Assembly (NCBI RefSeq): GCF_017591425.1
Contig: NW_024465885.1
Location: forward strand, 30,512,501 to 30,576,500
DNA from: Ochotona curzoniae
Taxonomy: Eukaryota > Chordata > Mammalia > Lagomorpha > Ochotonidae
Reading direction: 5' to 3'
Length of the DNA stretch: 64,000 bases
The notes beneath the pieces are model-generated. The model saw nothing but the letters and a program-made list of their open reading frames with translations, did not search any database and was not told the DNA's origin. Shown here one piece after another: positions 22,501 to 35,574 of the stretch (its first letter is position 1; the number at the start of each line of letters is the position of its first letter). The translations under genes and the position numbers were made by a program.

Positions 22501-22504
22501 ATAA

Positions 22505-22965
22505 TATCTCCCCTCCATTGTCCCCTGTGTGTTGTAGTAAAATAGTCTACCAAGTGTAGTCTTCACTCCAACTTTCTACTGTTGACATGGGTCATGACAC
22601 TATTGGCACAGGCAGTGGTAGAAAGCTTAGTATTTGTTGCTCATTCTCAATGGAGATTGCATTGTATTAGTATAAACACGATATTTGTCTCTTTGGAATT
22701 CACTCGTTTCACTGAGCATAATGGTCTCCAATTGGGACCATTTGGTTGCAAATGGTAAAATTTCATTCTTGTTAGTAGCTGAATAGTATTCCTAGGATAG
22801 ATGTACCACCGTTTCTCTAGCCAATCCTCCTTCAACTGGCATGTAGGTTGCTTCCATGTTTGGGGGATTGTTGATTGTGCTGCAATGAATGTCAAGGTGG
22901 AGGTTGCTGTATGTATCAGTTTGGAGTGGGAGTGCTGGGTCATGATTTTTTCTTTATAAGTGAAG
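22505..22965 (-). mobile_element. LINE-1 3' end, antisense
   Basis: Antisense 3' UTR and end of ORF2 ('tcactgagcataatggtctc', 'agctgaatagtattcctagg', 'ccatgtttgggggattgttg'). It is the opposite orientation to the piece just left of it. Confidence 0.8.
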
Positions 22966-23012
22966 AGGGATGGTACTATAAAAACTGAAAATTCACCATC
23001 CCTGTACACTTA

Positions 23013-23344
23013 TTTTTTTTAAGGATTTTTTGTTTTTTTTTTGATTATAAAGTCAGATATACAGAGAGGAGGAGAGACAGAGAGGGAGATCTTCTGTCCA
23101 AATATTCACTCCCCAAATGGCTGCAGCGGCCTGTGCTTTAAGGAACTGAAGTCAGGATTCTCTTCTGGCTCTTCCACACAGGTGCAGGATCCCAAAGCTT
23201 TGGGCCGTCCTTGACTGCTTCCCAGGCCACAAGCAGGGAGCTGGATGGGAAGTGGGGCTGCCGGGATTAGAACCAGTACTCTTATGGGTTCCTGGAGTGT
23301 GAAAGGTGAGGACTTTAGCCACTAGGCCACCGTGCTGGGCCCCA
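23013..23344 (-). repeat. CSINE, full length, perfect 18-bp TSD
   Basis: 'accatccctgtacactta' occurs at 22995-23012 and 23345-23362. Core 'tgcttcccaggccacaagca', head 'ccaccgtgctgggcccc'. Confidence 0.95.
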
Positions 23345-23384
23345 ACCATCCCTGTACACTTAAAAAATCCTCAACTTATGGAGA

Positions 23385-23690
23385 AGGCCACAATGCCAGG
23401 AACAACAGGCAATGTCTAAAAGCTGAGAAACATCCATGCTGGCAGCCAATGAAAGGCTTTGACCTGTTCCTAACCCTTAGGAGCTGAATTTTGTCAACAA
23501 AATCAAACTAAAAAAAAAAATTAAACTAAAAAAAAAATAATACTTTGAGCCTTGGACAAGATTTCAAACTTGACCATTATCTTGAGTTTGGTCAAGTGAG
23601 ATGTGAGCAGAACACTTAGCTGTGCCAAGCCTAGACCTACAGAAATATGGTTAAATAGGAAGCCATTATTGAAAGCTGCTCAATATGTGC
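23385..23690 (+). repeat. probable MaLR-like LTR remnant
   Basis: 'gaaggccacaatgccaggaa', 'aggagctgaattttgtcaac' and 'gctgtgccaagcctagacct' follow the order of a mammalian MaLR-type LTR. An A-rich interruption lies at 23508-23540. Family placement uncertain. Confidence 0.5.
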
Positions 23691-23739
23691 TAATTCATTA
23701 GACACCATTTGAAAATATACAAGTTACAATTGCTTTCCT

Positions 23740-24130
23740 TTTGATTGAGCATATTAGTTACCCCTTACTTTGTAACAATTCACTGATTCAGTATCTAGAA
23801 ATAGGACATATTTATCATTTATAATTTCTGTGGGTCAGGAGTCTGGGGATGGCTTATATGCATTGTGTCATTTAGGGTTTCTCATAGGCCTGCAAACATG
23901 TTCTAATCTGAAATGCTCTTTGCCCATGGTCCACTTCCAACCTCACTTAATGTAACTATTGGCAGGATTCAGTTGCTTTTAGATTGTTTGGCACCATCAG
24001 ATACTGGGTGGCTGAAAACCAGAACGTATCCTGAGTTTGCTGCCATGCGGGCCTCCCCAAGAGGGAGTTTACTCCGTAACTATGACTGAGAGTGTCTGCT
24101 AGCCAGATGGTGCAATCTGTAGTAATGTTA
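23740..24130 (+). repeat. ancient mammalian repeat, family unresolved
   Basis: 'ttactttgtaacaattcact', 'ctgtgggtcaggagtctggg', 'attggcaggattcagttgc' are words of a common old eutherian repeat. Related sequence appears at 57085-57480 and possibly 31130-31350. Confidence 0.5.
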
Positions 24131-24554
24131 CAACAAAAAGTACATCCCCCAAAATTTAGATATCTAGTTCAGAAAGAAGGTACTCCAAAAGAGACTATCA
24201 CACGAGGTTGTAAATATCAGCAAGCTGTGAACACAGGGTTATTTTAGAAGCTATTTACCAGAGTGGATACCACTTCATTATGTGATTACATCAGATTCTT
24301 TTTTTGCCCATTCAACTGTACAGACATTTGTGTTCATTTGTGATTTGAGATATTTAGAAAAATGTGAAGTTACCACAGACATTCAATCCCAAATTGTGGT
24401 ACACATTTGCTTCACTGGCAGGATGATACAGAAACCGCATAAGAAATTTCTCAATATTTCCAAATGATAGTTGCATTTTATACTCGAGAAACGTACAATA
24501 ATATATCAGGATACCAATTATCTCCATAAGCACTTGATATTAGTATAACCATTG
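24131..24554. other. no recognisable feature
   Basis: AT-rich, nothing recognised. Confidence 0.5.
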
Positions 24555-24895
24555 CACGGATGTGTGGGCAATCGCTCCCTGGGCCGCCTGCTATCTGGTG
24601 GTTATGGCTTACCTCCTATGACGTGAGGCCCAACTTCATGTGGAATGTGACCTCTGACATGAGTAGGAGGTCAAGGGGACTGCACGTGGAACGTGACCTG
24701 TGACTATCAATCACAGTGTCTGGTGGGTGGGGGTAGCTGCTGGAAGAAGCCCTCCTGCCCTCCCTTTCAGTAACCTTTAAAACCCTGGGATCTGCATTGA
24801 ATAAACAGGCATTCCTCACCAGGTAATCTCCAGTGGTTCTCATGGCCAAAGAACACTGTCGCTTTACCCTAGGTGACCTTGGGGCCTGCTGGCAG
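24555..24895 (+). repeat. candidate solo LTR
   Basis: A GC-richer island in AT-rich DNA. 'aacctttaaaaccctggga' could supply a TATA-like box at about 24775, and 'cattgaataaacaggcattc' supplies a poly-A signal about 25 bp later. These fit U3-R organisation. It may start 'tgtgtgggcaatcg' and end 'ctgctggca'. No convincing TSD and no internal retroviral sequence is visible. Confidence 0.5.
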
Positions 24896-24899
24896 GATT

Positions 24900-25428
24900 A
24901 AACTCCAAGATGGATGCATAAAGGCACTGATTATGGTTTCAATATTCTTTTCGCTGATGTTATGAACTGTGTTAATGATTACGTAACACATACTTGAGAA
25001 TAACTAAGAAGAGAGGAGGTTTATTTTTGTTTATATTTTGGGTATTCACAGTATAATATCAGTTGGCCAACAGATGATACAATATATGCAGAGGGAGGAT
25101 TTCATGGATATTAGCAAACAGAGAAAAACCAGCTACACCCAATTGTCCTTTATAACCAGTCCCAGATGACAGTGGCTTTCGAGGACATTCCCAGTGACCT
25201 TAAAGACTTTTTCTCCAGGTCCACTTTCTAGTGAACTGCGTTAAGTCTTCAGATTTAATACATGAAATCCACAAATCGTGGCAGAGACTATGTTAAGCAT
25301 GATTTGATATATAAAGGGATCATTTCTATTTTTATGAAACATCTATTAAAAATATCTATTTGGCTTGCACTTTTTATTGTTAGTTTCCTATTACAAGTAA
25401 TACATTATTTTTTTGTTTCTTACACTTT
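24900..25428. other. no recognisable feature
   Basis: AT-rich, nothing recognised. Confidence 0.5.
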
Positions 25429-25429
25429 T

Positions 25430-25768
25430 ATTTTTTTTAACTTTTTATTTTTTATTAGAGACCAATGTGGCTTGCGGTTTTCTTTTAAATTTTTTTGAAA
25501 GGCAGATTTTACAGAGAGGAAGAAACAGTCCTTTTATCTGTGAATTCACTCCACAAATGGCCGCAACATCCAAAGCTTGGCTGCTTAAAAACTGGGAGCC
25601 AGGAGCTTTTTCCTGGTGTCCCATATTGGTGCCTCAGCCCATGAACTTGGTCCATTCCTCACTGCTTTGCAAGGACATAAGAGATCTGGACCAAATTGGA
25701 GAAGCAAGAACACACACTGGTATCATATAGGATGCTGGCTATTGCAGAAGGAGGAGTAGCTGGTCCAT
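25430..25768 (-). repeat. old CSINE
   Basis: 'aggcagattttacagagagg', 'gaattcactccacaaatggc', 'aaaactgggagccaggagct', 'ggtatcatataggatgctgg'. Diverged minus copy. Confidence 0.75.
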
Positions 25769-25779
25769 ATATCATTTTT

Positions 25780-26370
25780 AATGAAGAGTTCTTGTGGTTA
25801 TACTCATAAGTGGTCTTTTATTTTTGTTAGCTTGGCTACACCAGAATGATGGTAAATAGAAGAATTAGGCATCGAAATGTTTTCCTTGTTTCTAAAGTTG
25901 AGAACAGAACGGTCTTTCATTCATTATGATGGAGTGATTTTATAGACAGAATTAAGATGCTCCATTGTCTCACAGACTTACTGAAATATTATTTCATAAG
26001 CAGATGATGAATTTTATCAAATGTTTTTTTCTGAAAAGATCTTACAGTTTTTCCTTACTCTCTTAATTTTTATTGTGATTAGTATTCAAATAAACTTGCA
26101 CTCCTGGAAAATCTTATATGGTTGTGACAAATTCCCTTTAAAAAGACATATAGAATTCATTTTCTAATAACTGTTTGCAATTTTGCACTTAAATAAATGA
26201 GGGATATTTGTGCCATTCACATGTTATATTAGGAAAGGTTTTACTCACGGATCAAGTTCTGGAGTGGTTTGCATAGGGATAGGGTTGTTTCTCCTGAAAT
26301 AATTCAAAGAATTCGTAACTGAAGCCATCTGATCTAGAGATTTTATTGTGACATTCTTTTACTTGATAGT
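25780..26370 (-). mobile_element. LINE-1 ORF2 RT-region fragment (antisense)
   Basis: Antisense L1: 'gatgaattttatcaaatgtt', 'gaagccatctgatctagaga'. The RT region lies left of an ORF2 C-terminal piece, so this is a separate insertion from the one at 26375. Confidence 0.6.
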
Positions 26371-26374
26371 TCCC

Positions 26375-27930
26375 ACCCGTAGAGCCAAATTTTCCAGCAC
26401 CATTTATTGAAGACTATCCTTTCTCCCTGGATTGCTTGTTGTTCACTTTTCAAAAATTCATTGGCTTTAGGTGTGTGGGTTCATGTCTACCATTTCTATT
26501 CTGTGCATTGATTTGCAAGTCTGTCTGTGTGCAAGTAAGAGGCAGTATTAATTTTAAGTTCCCTGTAGTATGTCTCAAGTCTTGTGATGTCTCTAGCTTT
26601 GTTTTTATTGCTTAATTTCTTTAGCTATTCCAGGTCGTTTATGTTTCCATATGAATTTTAACATCATTTTCCTTCTGGATCTAGGAAGAGTTCCAGAGAT
26701 ATTATGATTGTGATTACATTGAATCTGTAAATTGTTGTTGATAGTATGGATAGTTTAATTATGTTAGTTCTATCAATTCAAAAATGCGGTATATTTTTCC
26801 ATGTTTTATTACCTTCTTCTATTTTTCTTTCATTTTGTGCGATTTTTCTTCCTTAAGATCCCTCATGTTCATCATTAAATATATTCCAAGTTATTTAAAT
26901 ATATTTTTCAGCTATTGTCAATGGAATTGATCCTACAAGGTCTTTCTCAGCCATGGAATTCTTTGTGTATAAAAAGGTTATTGAGCTTTGTGTGCTGATT
27001 CTATATCCTTCAACTTCATCAAACTCTAGTAACCTCTAGTGGCTTCAGAACAGTGTTTGTTTACTTATGCAGAGAATTACATCCTTTGCAACTAGGAATA
27101 CCTTGACTTCCTCATTTTCAATGTGTAGCCATTTGATTTCTTTTTGTTGCATAATGACTCTGGCTAAAATTTCCAGGACTATAATGAATAATAGCAGTGA
27201 GAGTTGGCTCCTTAACTGATTCTGAATCTTAATGGAAATGTGTTACCCTTGCCCCATTTCCATTTTAATTAATGCACATCTTCTCAGATTTTCTACTTCT
27301 TTTGGAGTCTTTGAGTTCTTCTTACTTTTAATCTGTTAACTTTATTTAATAATAAAGTTTTTGGTTAATTATGATCATAATATTCATAAAATTGTCTTCT
27401 CTCGGTGGTAGTTAACTTTAAAACAATATTCCCTATTCCTTTCTGTCACTGTTAAATACATCTCCTTACTTTCAATCACTATATTTTTATTTGTATTTTT
27501 CCTCTGGTCAGAATTCATTCTAGATTTTGTATGACAAAGCTTCCGTACATTTTTAAATTGTGAACGTCATGTGTTCGCATGTTCATGTCTTTCTAGGACT
27601 TTCTGAGAGCATCTTTACACTTTGTGTTGTCTCACAGTTCAGTAAAATGATGAATTATTTTTATTGTTTCCTTCTGTTTCATTTTAGTGTACATTGGTAA
27701 TCCTTTGATGTGAGCTTTTCTTGACAGATATTCTACTTTTCGTCCATAGACATTTCATCTTTCTAAATGGTTATTTTTTTATTGATTGATGTATTCTTAG
27801 GTAACTGGGAAAAACTAACAGCTATACAAACATTCACATTATTTAATTCCATCTTTATTAAATTACTTATTCTGATCTATTGTGTTTTTTTTTCTCGGAT
27901 ATATGTCTACTTTTCTTGATTTTAGCTCCC
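26375..27930 (-). mobile_element. LINE-1 ORF2 C-terminal to RT fragment (antisense)
   Basis: 'ttttccagcaccatttattg', 'tccatatgaattttaacatc', 'cattgaatctgtaaattgtt' and 'ataatgaataatagcagtga' run in the expected antisense order to about 27350. The 27400-27930 part is T-rich and less certain. Confidence 0.7.
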
Positions 27931-27931
27931 C

Positions 27932-29165
27932 TATTTTTTTTTTATTCTGATAATCTTTAAATAGTTGATTAGTTGATTAGAGCACAGAGGGTCAAGGACT
28001 ACAGGAAAGTAAGCCCATTGTTTCCACATTATTATGTTTTTTTTTCTAGATCTGGAATAAGAGGAGAATAAAGTAGGAATCCCCACTCAGTCTCCCATGC
28101 ATCTCAGGTCACTGATCTGGGGCATGCTCTGAGAGTCCTATTCAAGTGGTTTTGTTAGTCCAACAGTTCTGAATTGCTGCCAATCTTGTCATTCCAAACA
28201 TGATTAAATTCCAGAATCCACTGGCTGACACAGTCTACCTAAGAGTATCTGTTTGCCCTGTTTTCACAGCCAACACATGCTGGCATAAATTTCGATTTGT
28301 TCTGTCTTCTTTCCTGTCATAGTACCAGCTGTCCTCCTCAGGTTCTGATGAACTGCCATATCCTCCATGTGCACCTGGTTATGCTGTCCACTGTTCCATC
28401 TGAACCTCTGAGGAGGCACAGCTTTGATATTTGCACTCTGTGGTCAGACCGTGGAACCTGCACTTCTCTTCATGGTTAGGGTTCTGATTTCAGCAGGTCT
28501 TTGAGGTCATTTCCTCAAAGAAATTTCATCTGAGCTGATCCCAGACCTGATTCCTATGCATACCAGTACAGGGTCCAGAATAGCCTGTCACCCCAATCAG
28601 CTTACACATATATTGTTGGTTGCAATTGCTGGGTCAGTTCTGTTTCCAGCCCTGTCTTCTACAAGAACCAATGGGTGTTGCAATCCAGTTTGATTCTGCC
28701 CAGCACACACTCAGCCCTCACATAAACCAGTGGGAGCTGCAGCCTAGTCAGAGCGACCCACAATAACACCCACCAGCCTGCACCCTGCCCTGGTTCCCGT
28801 GCTTGCCAGTATTTTCAGCAGACTGGTCCAGTCTGTTCCACATCCCATTCAGCTCTCTTACATGTCAGTGGACATTGAAGCCTAGTTCAACGCAACCAGC
28901 CACATTGTCCAGCTGATACACATGCTTGTGGGTGCCATTCCGTTCAGCCACACCTGCCCCAGTCCTGGTTTTCATGCTCTCCTGTGGGAGTAGTAACTCA
29001 AAAGGGAGGTGCCCATTGTTTCCATCCTGGCCCACTCCTGGATCACGTGCTTTCCAGGTGGTTCTGCAGTTTAGCTTAACAGAGTTAGCCTCCAGTGCCA
29101 GCAACTGCTGGATGTGCAAATTTCACATTGCTAACGGTCATTGGTTTTTGTCTTCCTTTATAGAA
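27932..29165 (-). mobile_element. LINE-1 3' UTR, long copy (family A)
   Basis: A T-rich run at the left end marks an antisense A-tail. The rest is GC-richer than its surroundings. It shares long blocks with 50330-51105 (opposite strand) and 58940-59388 (same strand), for example 'gttctgaattgctgccaatc' and 'gcagcaattcagaac' in reverse. These are three copies of one 3' terminal sequence. Open frames here are not L1 proteins. Confidence 0.75.
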
Positions 29166-29169
29166 TAGT

Positions 29170-29960
29170 GACCATTGTTCTTAGAAGGAAATTAAGATCC
29201 TTGCAGCTCATTTAACTATTTTTTGAGATAGGTTTTTGCTTGTGGTTGGATATGACTAATGTAGCCTTTACTCTGTATATGATGTAGTTTGCCTATGACA
29301 CATGCCATTTGGAACATGTTTGTTAAATTTGGGGAGTAACCAGTGAGCTGTTTCTGTTTTGGCAGGAACAGACTGAAAGAATTCCCCACCCTGGGAGAGC
29401 TCTAAGAATTATTCAGGTTTCTAAACCTAGCCAATGTTTCACTGTTCTAGTGAAGTTGGTTCTGTACAAACACATCTTGATATTAAACTATGTCTCCACG
29501 GACCTTCATTAGCTTTTATGCTGTTCATTTGCTTCAATAGCATCATCTTCTTGGGATTTGGATTCATTACTTTCTCTTTTCTCAGACTTCCTAAATGCAA
29601 ATCAGTTCTTGACTTGTTGAGACAGATATGATCTGCAGAAAATCGTGCTCCTTGGTCCAGAACATAATGCTTGGTACAATCTCAGAGCAGCACAGGACTC
29701 CCCACTTGTTTCCTTGCTCTCAGGAGTCCTATTCCTATGTAGGCTCTGGTCCAGTGCACACAAGCAAAAAATTAAATTATGATTTTGTGAAGTGTTTTAT
29801 TTCTTATATAAAAAGGCAAATATAATTTATGTCATGCATACAGTTTTAGGAGACTAATGGTAATTCTAACTGTTAAAGGTAAGGAAGAAATTCTAATTTC
29901 AATTTCATTAAGGATCTAGAAACTCTCTACCTGACTCCTTCTCTTCCTCTTTTAACCCCC
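29170..29960. other. no recognisable feature
   Basis: No gene or repeat recognised. Confidence 0.5.
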
Positions 29961-29962
29961 AC

Positions 29963-30262
29963 CCCTTTGTAGCATATCATATTTACAGAGAAAGAGAAAG
30001 TAAGAAAGATCTCCCAGCTATTGGTTCATTCCCCAAGTGGCCACAGCAGCCTAACTTGAACTGATCTTAAGTCAGGAGCCAGAAGCTTCGTTGAGTTCTC
30101 CCACATGGGTGCAGGGTTCCAAAACTTTGCACCATCCTTCATTGCTTTTTCAGGCCACAAGCAGGGAGCTGGATGATAAGTGGAGCAGCTGGGAAATGAA
30201 CTGGCACCCATAAGGGATCCCAGCGCTTGCAAGGTGAGTATTTATTCATGGAACCATTAAGC
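29963..30262 (-). repeat. CSINE, older copy
   Basis: 'tatttacagagaaagagaaa', 'ttcattccccaagtggccac', 'caggccacaagcagggagct', 'cgcttgcaaggtgag'. The head is decayed. Confidence 0.85.
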
Positions 30263-30264
30263 TT

Positions 30265-30680
30265 TCCCCCTTTCCCCATGCTCACCCCTCACTCCCGTTC
30301 CTAGTTTTGCCCTTTTTTCATCTCTTTATGTACTTCAAGTGCCATCATTCCTCCTGGTAAGAATGCTTAAAAAGCTTCTGTTTTCTAAAACTTCTTTCCC
30401 ATGTTTGATTTTATTTTAATGGGTCTTGAGATACAATCATGGCACACTTATTGTTTTGGTTGCTGTTGTGTGGTATGGGGTTCTATGCAATGCTGGTCAC
30501 TCAATGATTACTAGCTAATGCCAAAATGTGTTACTCAATGCTATTTTAGTATGTCTTATATCTTGTTAAAAGATAAAACAGGATATTTTCTACCTCTTTT
30601 CTTTCCAATGCATTTCTTCCATGTAATTGCTAAAATATGAACATTAGTGTACTGCAAAATTAAATACTGGAATTTTAACC
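30265..30680. other. no recognisable feature
   Basis: Nothing recognised. Confidence 0.5.
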
Positions 30681-30684
30681 CCTA

Positions 30685-30980
30685 TGCTTACAGTATCAAG
30701 GGATGTGGTCTTTGAAACTAACAAGCCATGCAGCTCAGTTTGACACTTTTATGAAAGGGACACTGTATATGATTAGCGCCGATGTGAAACAGGTCCTAGA
30801 AGCCCTCACTGTGACAACACAGCAATTTACAACCATCTCTGAACCAGGATATGATCCTTCAATAGACAATTCTGCAAGCACCTTGCTCTTGGAATTACCA
30901 GCATAGAGCTGCATAAGTATCCATTCTTTATAAAGCTCTTAGTTTGTTGTAACCTGTTACATCAGCCTGGGAAGTTAAAC
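30685..30980 (+). repeat. ERVL-MaLR LTR (MLT1 type), old
   Basis: 'gtatatgattagcgccgatg', 'gacaacacagcaatttacaa', 'ctgcaagcaccttgctcttg', and 'ctttataaagctcttagttt' follow the MaLR LTR order. Confidence 0.7.
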
Positions 30981-31129
30981 TCACAGGTGGTAAGCAATTT
31001 AGGTTTTGAAAATATAGTAGTGGTTCTGAATTTACTATATGTCATCCATGTGGCACTAAAAACAGGAAGTAGTTTGCTTTATCTGTTATAAAAAAACATT
31101 ATGAATTTGCATATTTAAATTTAGGGAAA

Positions 31130-31355
31130 TTTACTCTTACATGCTACAGACCCAAAGTTTGAATCCAAGCTGTCAATAGGGTCTTTCTCACTCTGAAGGC
31201 ACAAGGGGGATTTTCTTTCTTTTCTCTCTCAGTCTGGTAACCTCTGGCATTCCCTAAATGCATCTGCAAAGGAACATTTTTCTAAATAAGGTTATATTCT
31301 GAAGTTTCAGGTGACATATCTTTTGGAGGCAACAATTCAACCTACATAACATGAA
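31130..31355 (+). repeat. ancient mammalian repeat, family unresolved
   Basis: 'aaataaggttatattctgaa', 'gtttcaggtgacatat' and 'caattcaacctacataac' resemble the end of an old eutherian repeat, possibly the same family as at 23740-24130. Confidence 0.4.
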
Positions 31356-33375
31356 ATGAATGCAGTGTCATTGAATACTGTCTTATTGAATTTCATAGTA
31401 GAAGTTAAGAAGAGATGAAACTGAAACATCCAACTTTCCAGGATGCGATTATAATACCATGAAATAAAACATTTTTCTTTCCACGTGTTTTTTACTAGAT
31501 TTCTTGTGCATGAGAACATACTTCATGCTTACAGCAGTTGTAAAAGAATGACAATATTCTCCCTCTGGGAGAGTTACTGTTTTTCAGAGTTATAAATCAT
31601 ACATTCACAAAGAGAGGGAGCGCGAGAAATGGAACTTGGCTTCAGAGAGCCAATCAAGAGATGCCCAAAGGCAGTAACTGAGCGGCTATAAAATGGAGGG
31701 GGTTCATCAAGTTAGAGACTGAAAGTTTTGGCCTTGGAAGGGGAAATGGGGAAGGTATTTGGGAACATGAGAAGCAAAAAGCAGGGAATTTCAGTTGAGT
31801 GCCCCATAGGAAAACTCTAAAAACATACAGACAAAAAAAAAAATTGCATACAAAAATATCTACAGAGGAAACATCAAAAAGTATGTAGAAACTAGAATTA
31901 AAAGATAAGTGCTTCCATACAAACTTCCTGTATTTGAAACCCATTATATGATTTTCTATCAACATTTTGAAGCCATTTGTAGGTATTGTTAACATTTCCA
32001 AATGAGTCATTTCTGGAAACAGAAAAATGATAATTGCAAATGTACTACACTTTTATAGTGATTGTAAGATGATTAAAGCAGCTTGACCACACAATCAGTA
32101 GAGTCGTGATGGGTTGTGCATTTTTAGTGCCCTTGCTGAGTCTTTTTCGCCACAAGTCACCAGATTGTTCATAACCAAGCATCTCCCACATCTGTAGGAA
32201 GCATTTCATAAAGTCCCACATCATGGTGTTTGACAAAAGTCAGAGGAGAAATATCTCAATACTGACCAGTTGTGACAAGAAAACATTTCCAAAACCATTA
32301 TATTTAGAGGGGAAAAAAACAAAGTTTCATACTGGCCAGCAGTATCTGAAGTACCTTCTCTCCATTAAACAAGGAAAACAAAACAAAGAGTGACTGATAA
32401 TTTTGCAGAACCCTTGTTGATCCATTTTTCCAACACCCAATATTATGTACTTCTCTCTATCGACCAATCCTTCTCTGAAAGGTAAGCAATAACAACAACA
32501 ATAAAAAAAGACTCCTGGAGGACTGTGTTTCCATCTTCACTATCATAAAAGATAAGATCTCAGCCTACCAAAGAGCCTGTGGACAAAGAGAAAGCAGTAA
32601 GTGTGGACATCATCTTTGGATGTGAAGGGGAAAGGAGCTTATTCATTGAGGATAAGGAGTGTGACTAAATGAATCCTAGTCTTGGTGTGAATTTTAAAGA
32701 ATCCAATAATTTTACCAAAGCTGCTGCAGTTATATGGCAAAGTTGAGACCTGTGGAATAAAATGTTTGGATTGGTGAATTAAATAATTGTCGATTGCATA
32801 AATTAAAACAAGGCTGTCAGTTTGTTTCTTAAAGGGAGCAGTTACCAAATGTTTTATGCTTCAGGGATCAGGATCTGTCACAAAGATGAAATTGACCAGT
32901 GGGGCAAGAAGGGAGCCATAAAACACTTGGGCATTGGGTGGTTTCATTCAGATAAGTTTCTGCAGACTACACATGGCCAGCTTCTGCTGTAAATTATTAA
33001 CATAAGTTACCAGAATTGAGCCAAAGCATGATTTGGGAGAGTGGGAATTAAAATGACTTATCTTGGAATTTATTGTCAAAATGAAAAGTTAACCTCCAAC
33101 CCACAAAGCATCTATTAATAAACATTTTCTGTAAAGAAGAGGTTTGCTGGCAAAATTTAGAAAGCATCAATGCAAATTCCATAGACCTTTGTTCAACTAG
33201 ACTGCTCCATGTTCTACTTACTACACATTGTGAAACCAGCAGGGTACACAAGACGCAAAGCATGTTTATCTAGCAGAGAGAATGATTAAGGTGTCTTTCC
33301 TGAAGGTGTGAGCCTGAATTACTGCTTCTCATATGTGAATCGTAATGTGCCAACAGTTTCAATAAAATTGAAATT
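31356..33375. other. no gene recognised
   Basis: Unique-looking DNA. The 118-codon frame at 31654-32010 (minus) and others lack any protein signature. Confidence 0.5.
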
Positions 33376-33377
33376 AG

Positions 33378-33597
33378 ATCAGTAGTTTTCAAGTGGAGTT
33401 GATTTGTTCCCTTGAGAGCCATTTGGAAACATTTGGAGACATTTTTCTGTTGTAACTTAGGAGGAGCTGCTATTGGCATCTGGTATTTAGAAGGCAAAAG
33501 GGTGCTGCTGAATCCCACAATTCAGACAGTAACCCTTACAACAACGGCTCACCCGTCTCAAAAATGTCAACAGTGCTAATGTTGAGACATTCATACT
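33378..33597 (+). repeat. MER5A-like hAT DNA transposon
   Basis: 'gatcagtagttttcaagtgg', 'catttggagacatttttctg', 'gctgctattggcatctggta' and 'tcaacagtgctaatgttgag' follow the MER5A consensus. A non-autonomous, eutherian-age element. Confidence 0.85.
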
Positions 33598-33599
33598 AA

Positions 33600-35570
33600 T
33601 GCTTTACCAAATTCACCCCTTAGTGAAACACAAAATAAAAATGAATTCTCTGAAAGAATCCTCAATGCTATCATGCACAAAAACGTTCGCAGAGAACAAG
33701 GCTTCCAAGCGGTTCACAGAAAGAACTTGTGAAAATATTTTGCTTCAGTAAATGAATGCAGGAAGTAAAGGAATGTCTCCTATTTTAAGATCTGAATGCA
33801 ATATCCTTCAGAATATGATTTGAAATTCTTGCTTTGAAGGAGGTTTCTCTGAATTCAGTGTGTTTTGTAGTTTAATATCTCTAACCCTGACACTGGATCT
33901 AAAGTGCCAAAGTATTTCGTTTTTCTATTACATGATATAGTTTCAAATTACATCAAGGCTGAACAATTATTTACATGATTAATGCTGAGGATTGGGAATG
34001 GAAACAGAAAAGGCATAAAGCATATGTTAAAATAGAAGAATGCTTTTGTTGAGTAGGAAAGAGATTAGTTGGGGCTTAGAACTGCCTGAGAAATATGAGC
34101 TCTTCTGTTGAGAGAGCAGGAGCTGAGATGAAGCTGACACGGGGCTGGCAGAATTAGTTCAAAGTGTTTGGATCTGTTGTGGTGTGTCTGAATACAGAGT
34201 TACTTGGATGAAGTTAAATTCTAGAACTCTTGAGTCTGGGGAAAGAAGAACGGCTTTGTGCCAATATGGAGTTTCCACCAGTAGCAATGTTTGGTGGTTG
34301 TATCACTTGAGGTTATCCTAAATAATTAGAAGGTGTTGTAAAGCACAGAGAAGCATCCAGTTCTTCAAAGATTATGTGTTATGAGCTATGATGCCGACAA
34401 TTGTCTTTCCACTGAAATAAAACAAGCTATAAAACAAGCTATACATATTATTTACAGAAACAAAATCTCTACTGCTGGATAATTTATTTAGTTAAATAAA
34501 CTTATGATTTATAGATGTTTCAACATGGTATAGTTAGTTGCAATGCATGCTACAGCCTGTTTCTCGTTATTAACACCCTGCATTACACCAGTAATTCATT
34601 AATATGGTAGAATTGTCACATCTACTTACCAGTACTGATACATTCTTAGTAACTAGATTCCATCTTAATCAGATTTTCTTAGGTATTTCCTGAAATCTTT
34701 TCTGTTCCATAATTTCTTGCAAGATAGCACTTTGTTACTACATCTCCTTAAACAATGCTTGACTAGGGTAAATTTTCCAGACTCTTCTTGGTTTTAATGT
34801 TTTTTTGAGGATCACTGATCAAGTATGTTGAACAGGAAGTGACTTCCCTTTAATTGGCATTTTCTGAATTTTTTTTTTCATAACCAGACTGATATTGTGC
34901 ATTTAAGAAGATAAGAAATCCAGTTTGAATTCTTAGAAATCATTTCCAGGCCACCTGATAACATAATGCTTGTTTGTTATTAACATCGAGCACTAAGTAA
35001 AGGCAATGCACGTCATCCAGTTTCAAAGTGAGTTTTATTTACATATTTAATAGCATTGTATAAAACATCTGGAAAATTTTGGGGGCTTTCCCCCCTTATT
35101 CCTTTAAGTCAGTATGTTGTTTTGAAAAGTATAGCCACACGTTAATAAGCAATGGGGATGTATCCTCAGAGGTGTGTCTTTACTTAATGTCATTCATACA
35201 GGAACTACATGGAGTCAATGTACACCAATACCAGATGTGCGAACATGGTACTAAAGCTACACGAAACAACGTTTTACAGGGAAATGTTGTAAAATAATCC
35301 TAAAATATAGTAAGTACATAAATCAGTAACATAGTTTATTGTCAAGTATTTTATTCCAGGTATTTGAATGTGCTATTTTTTTATGCAACCAATACTGCAT
35401 ATTTATTTAGAGTAGCATCTGTAGGAACAAATGATTAATGAGGCACTGTTATTACTTTATAGTGGCTAGGATTTTATGAGGGATATGTTTCATATGCCAA
35501 TAAAACATACTTAAACGTCACAAAACCAAAACCAAACACAGGAAGAAGAAAAAAGAAAAACCTACAACAC
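33600..35570. other. no recognisable feature
   Basis: Nearly 2 kb with no visible repeat or gene. Confidence 0.5.
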
Positions 35571-35574
35571 CATG

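Noticed and set aside
28297..29168. GC-rich stretch considered as a CpG island or exon cluster
   Set aside because: It is an L1 3' UTR shared with two other places in the window.
31654..32010. 118-codon minus frame considered as an exon
   Set aside because: AT-rich, no motif, no splice context, and within expectation for chance.
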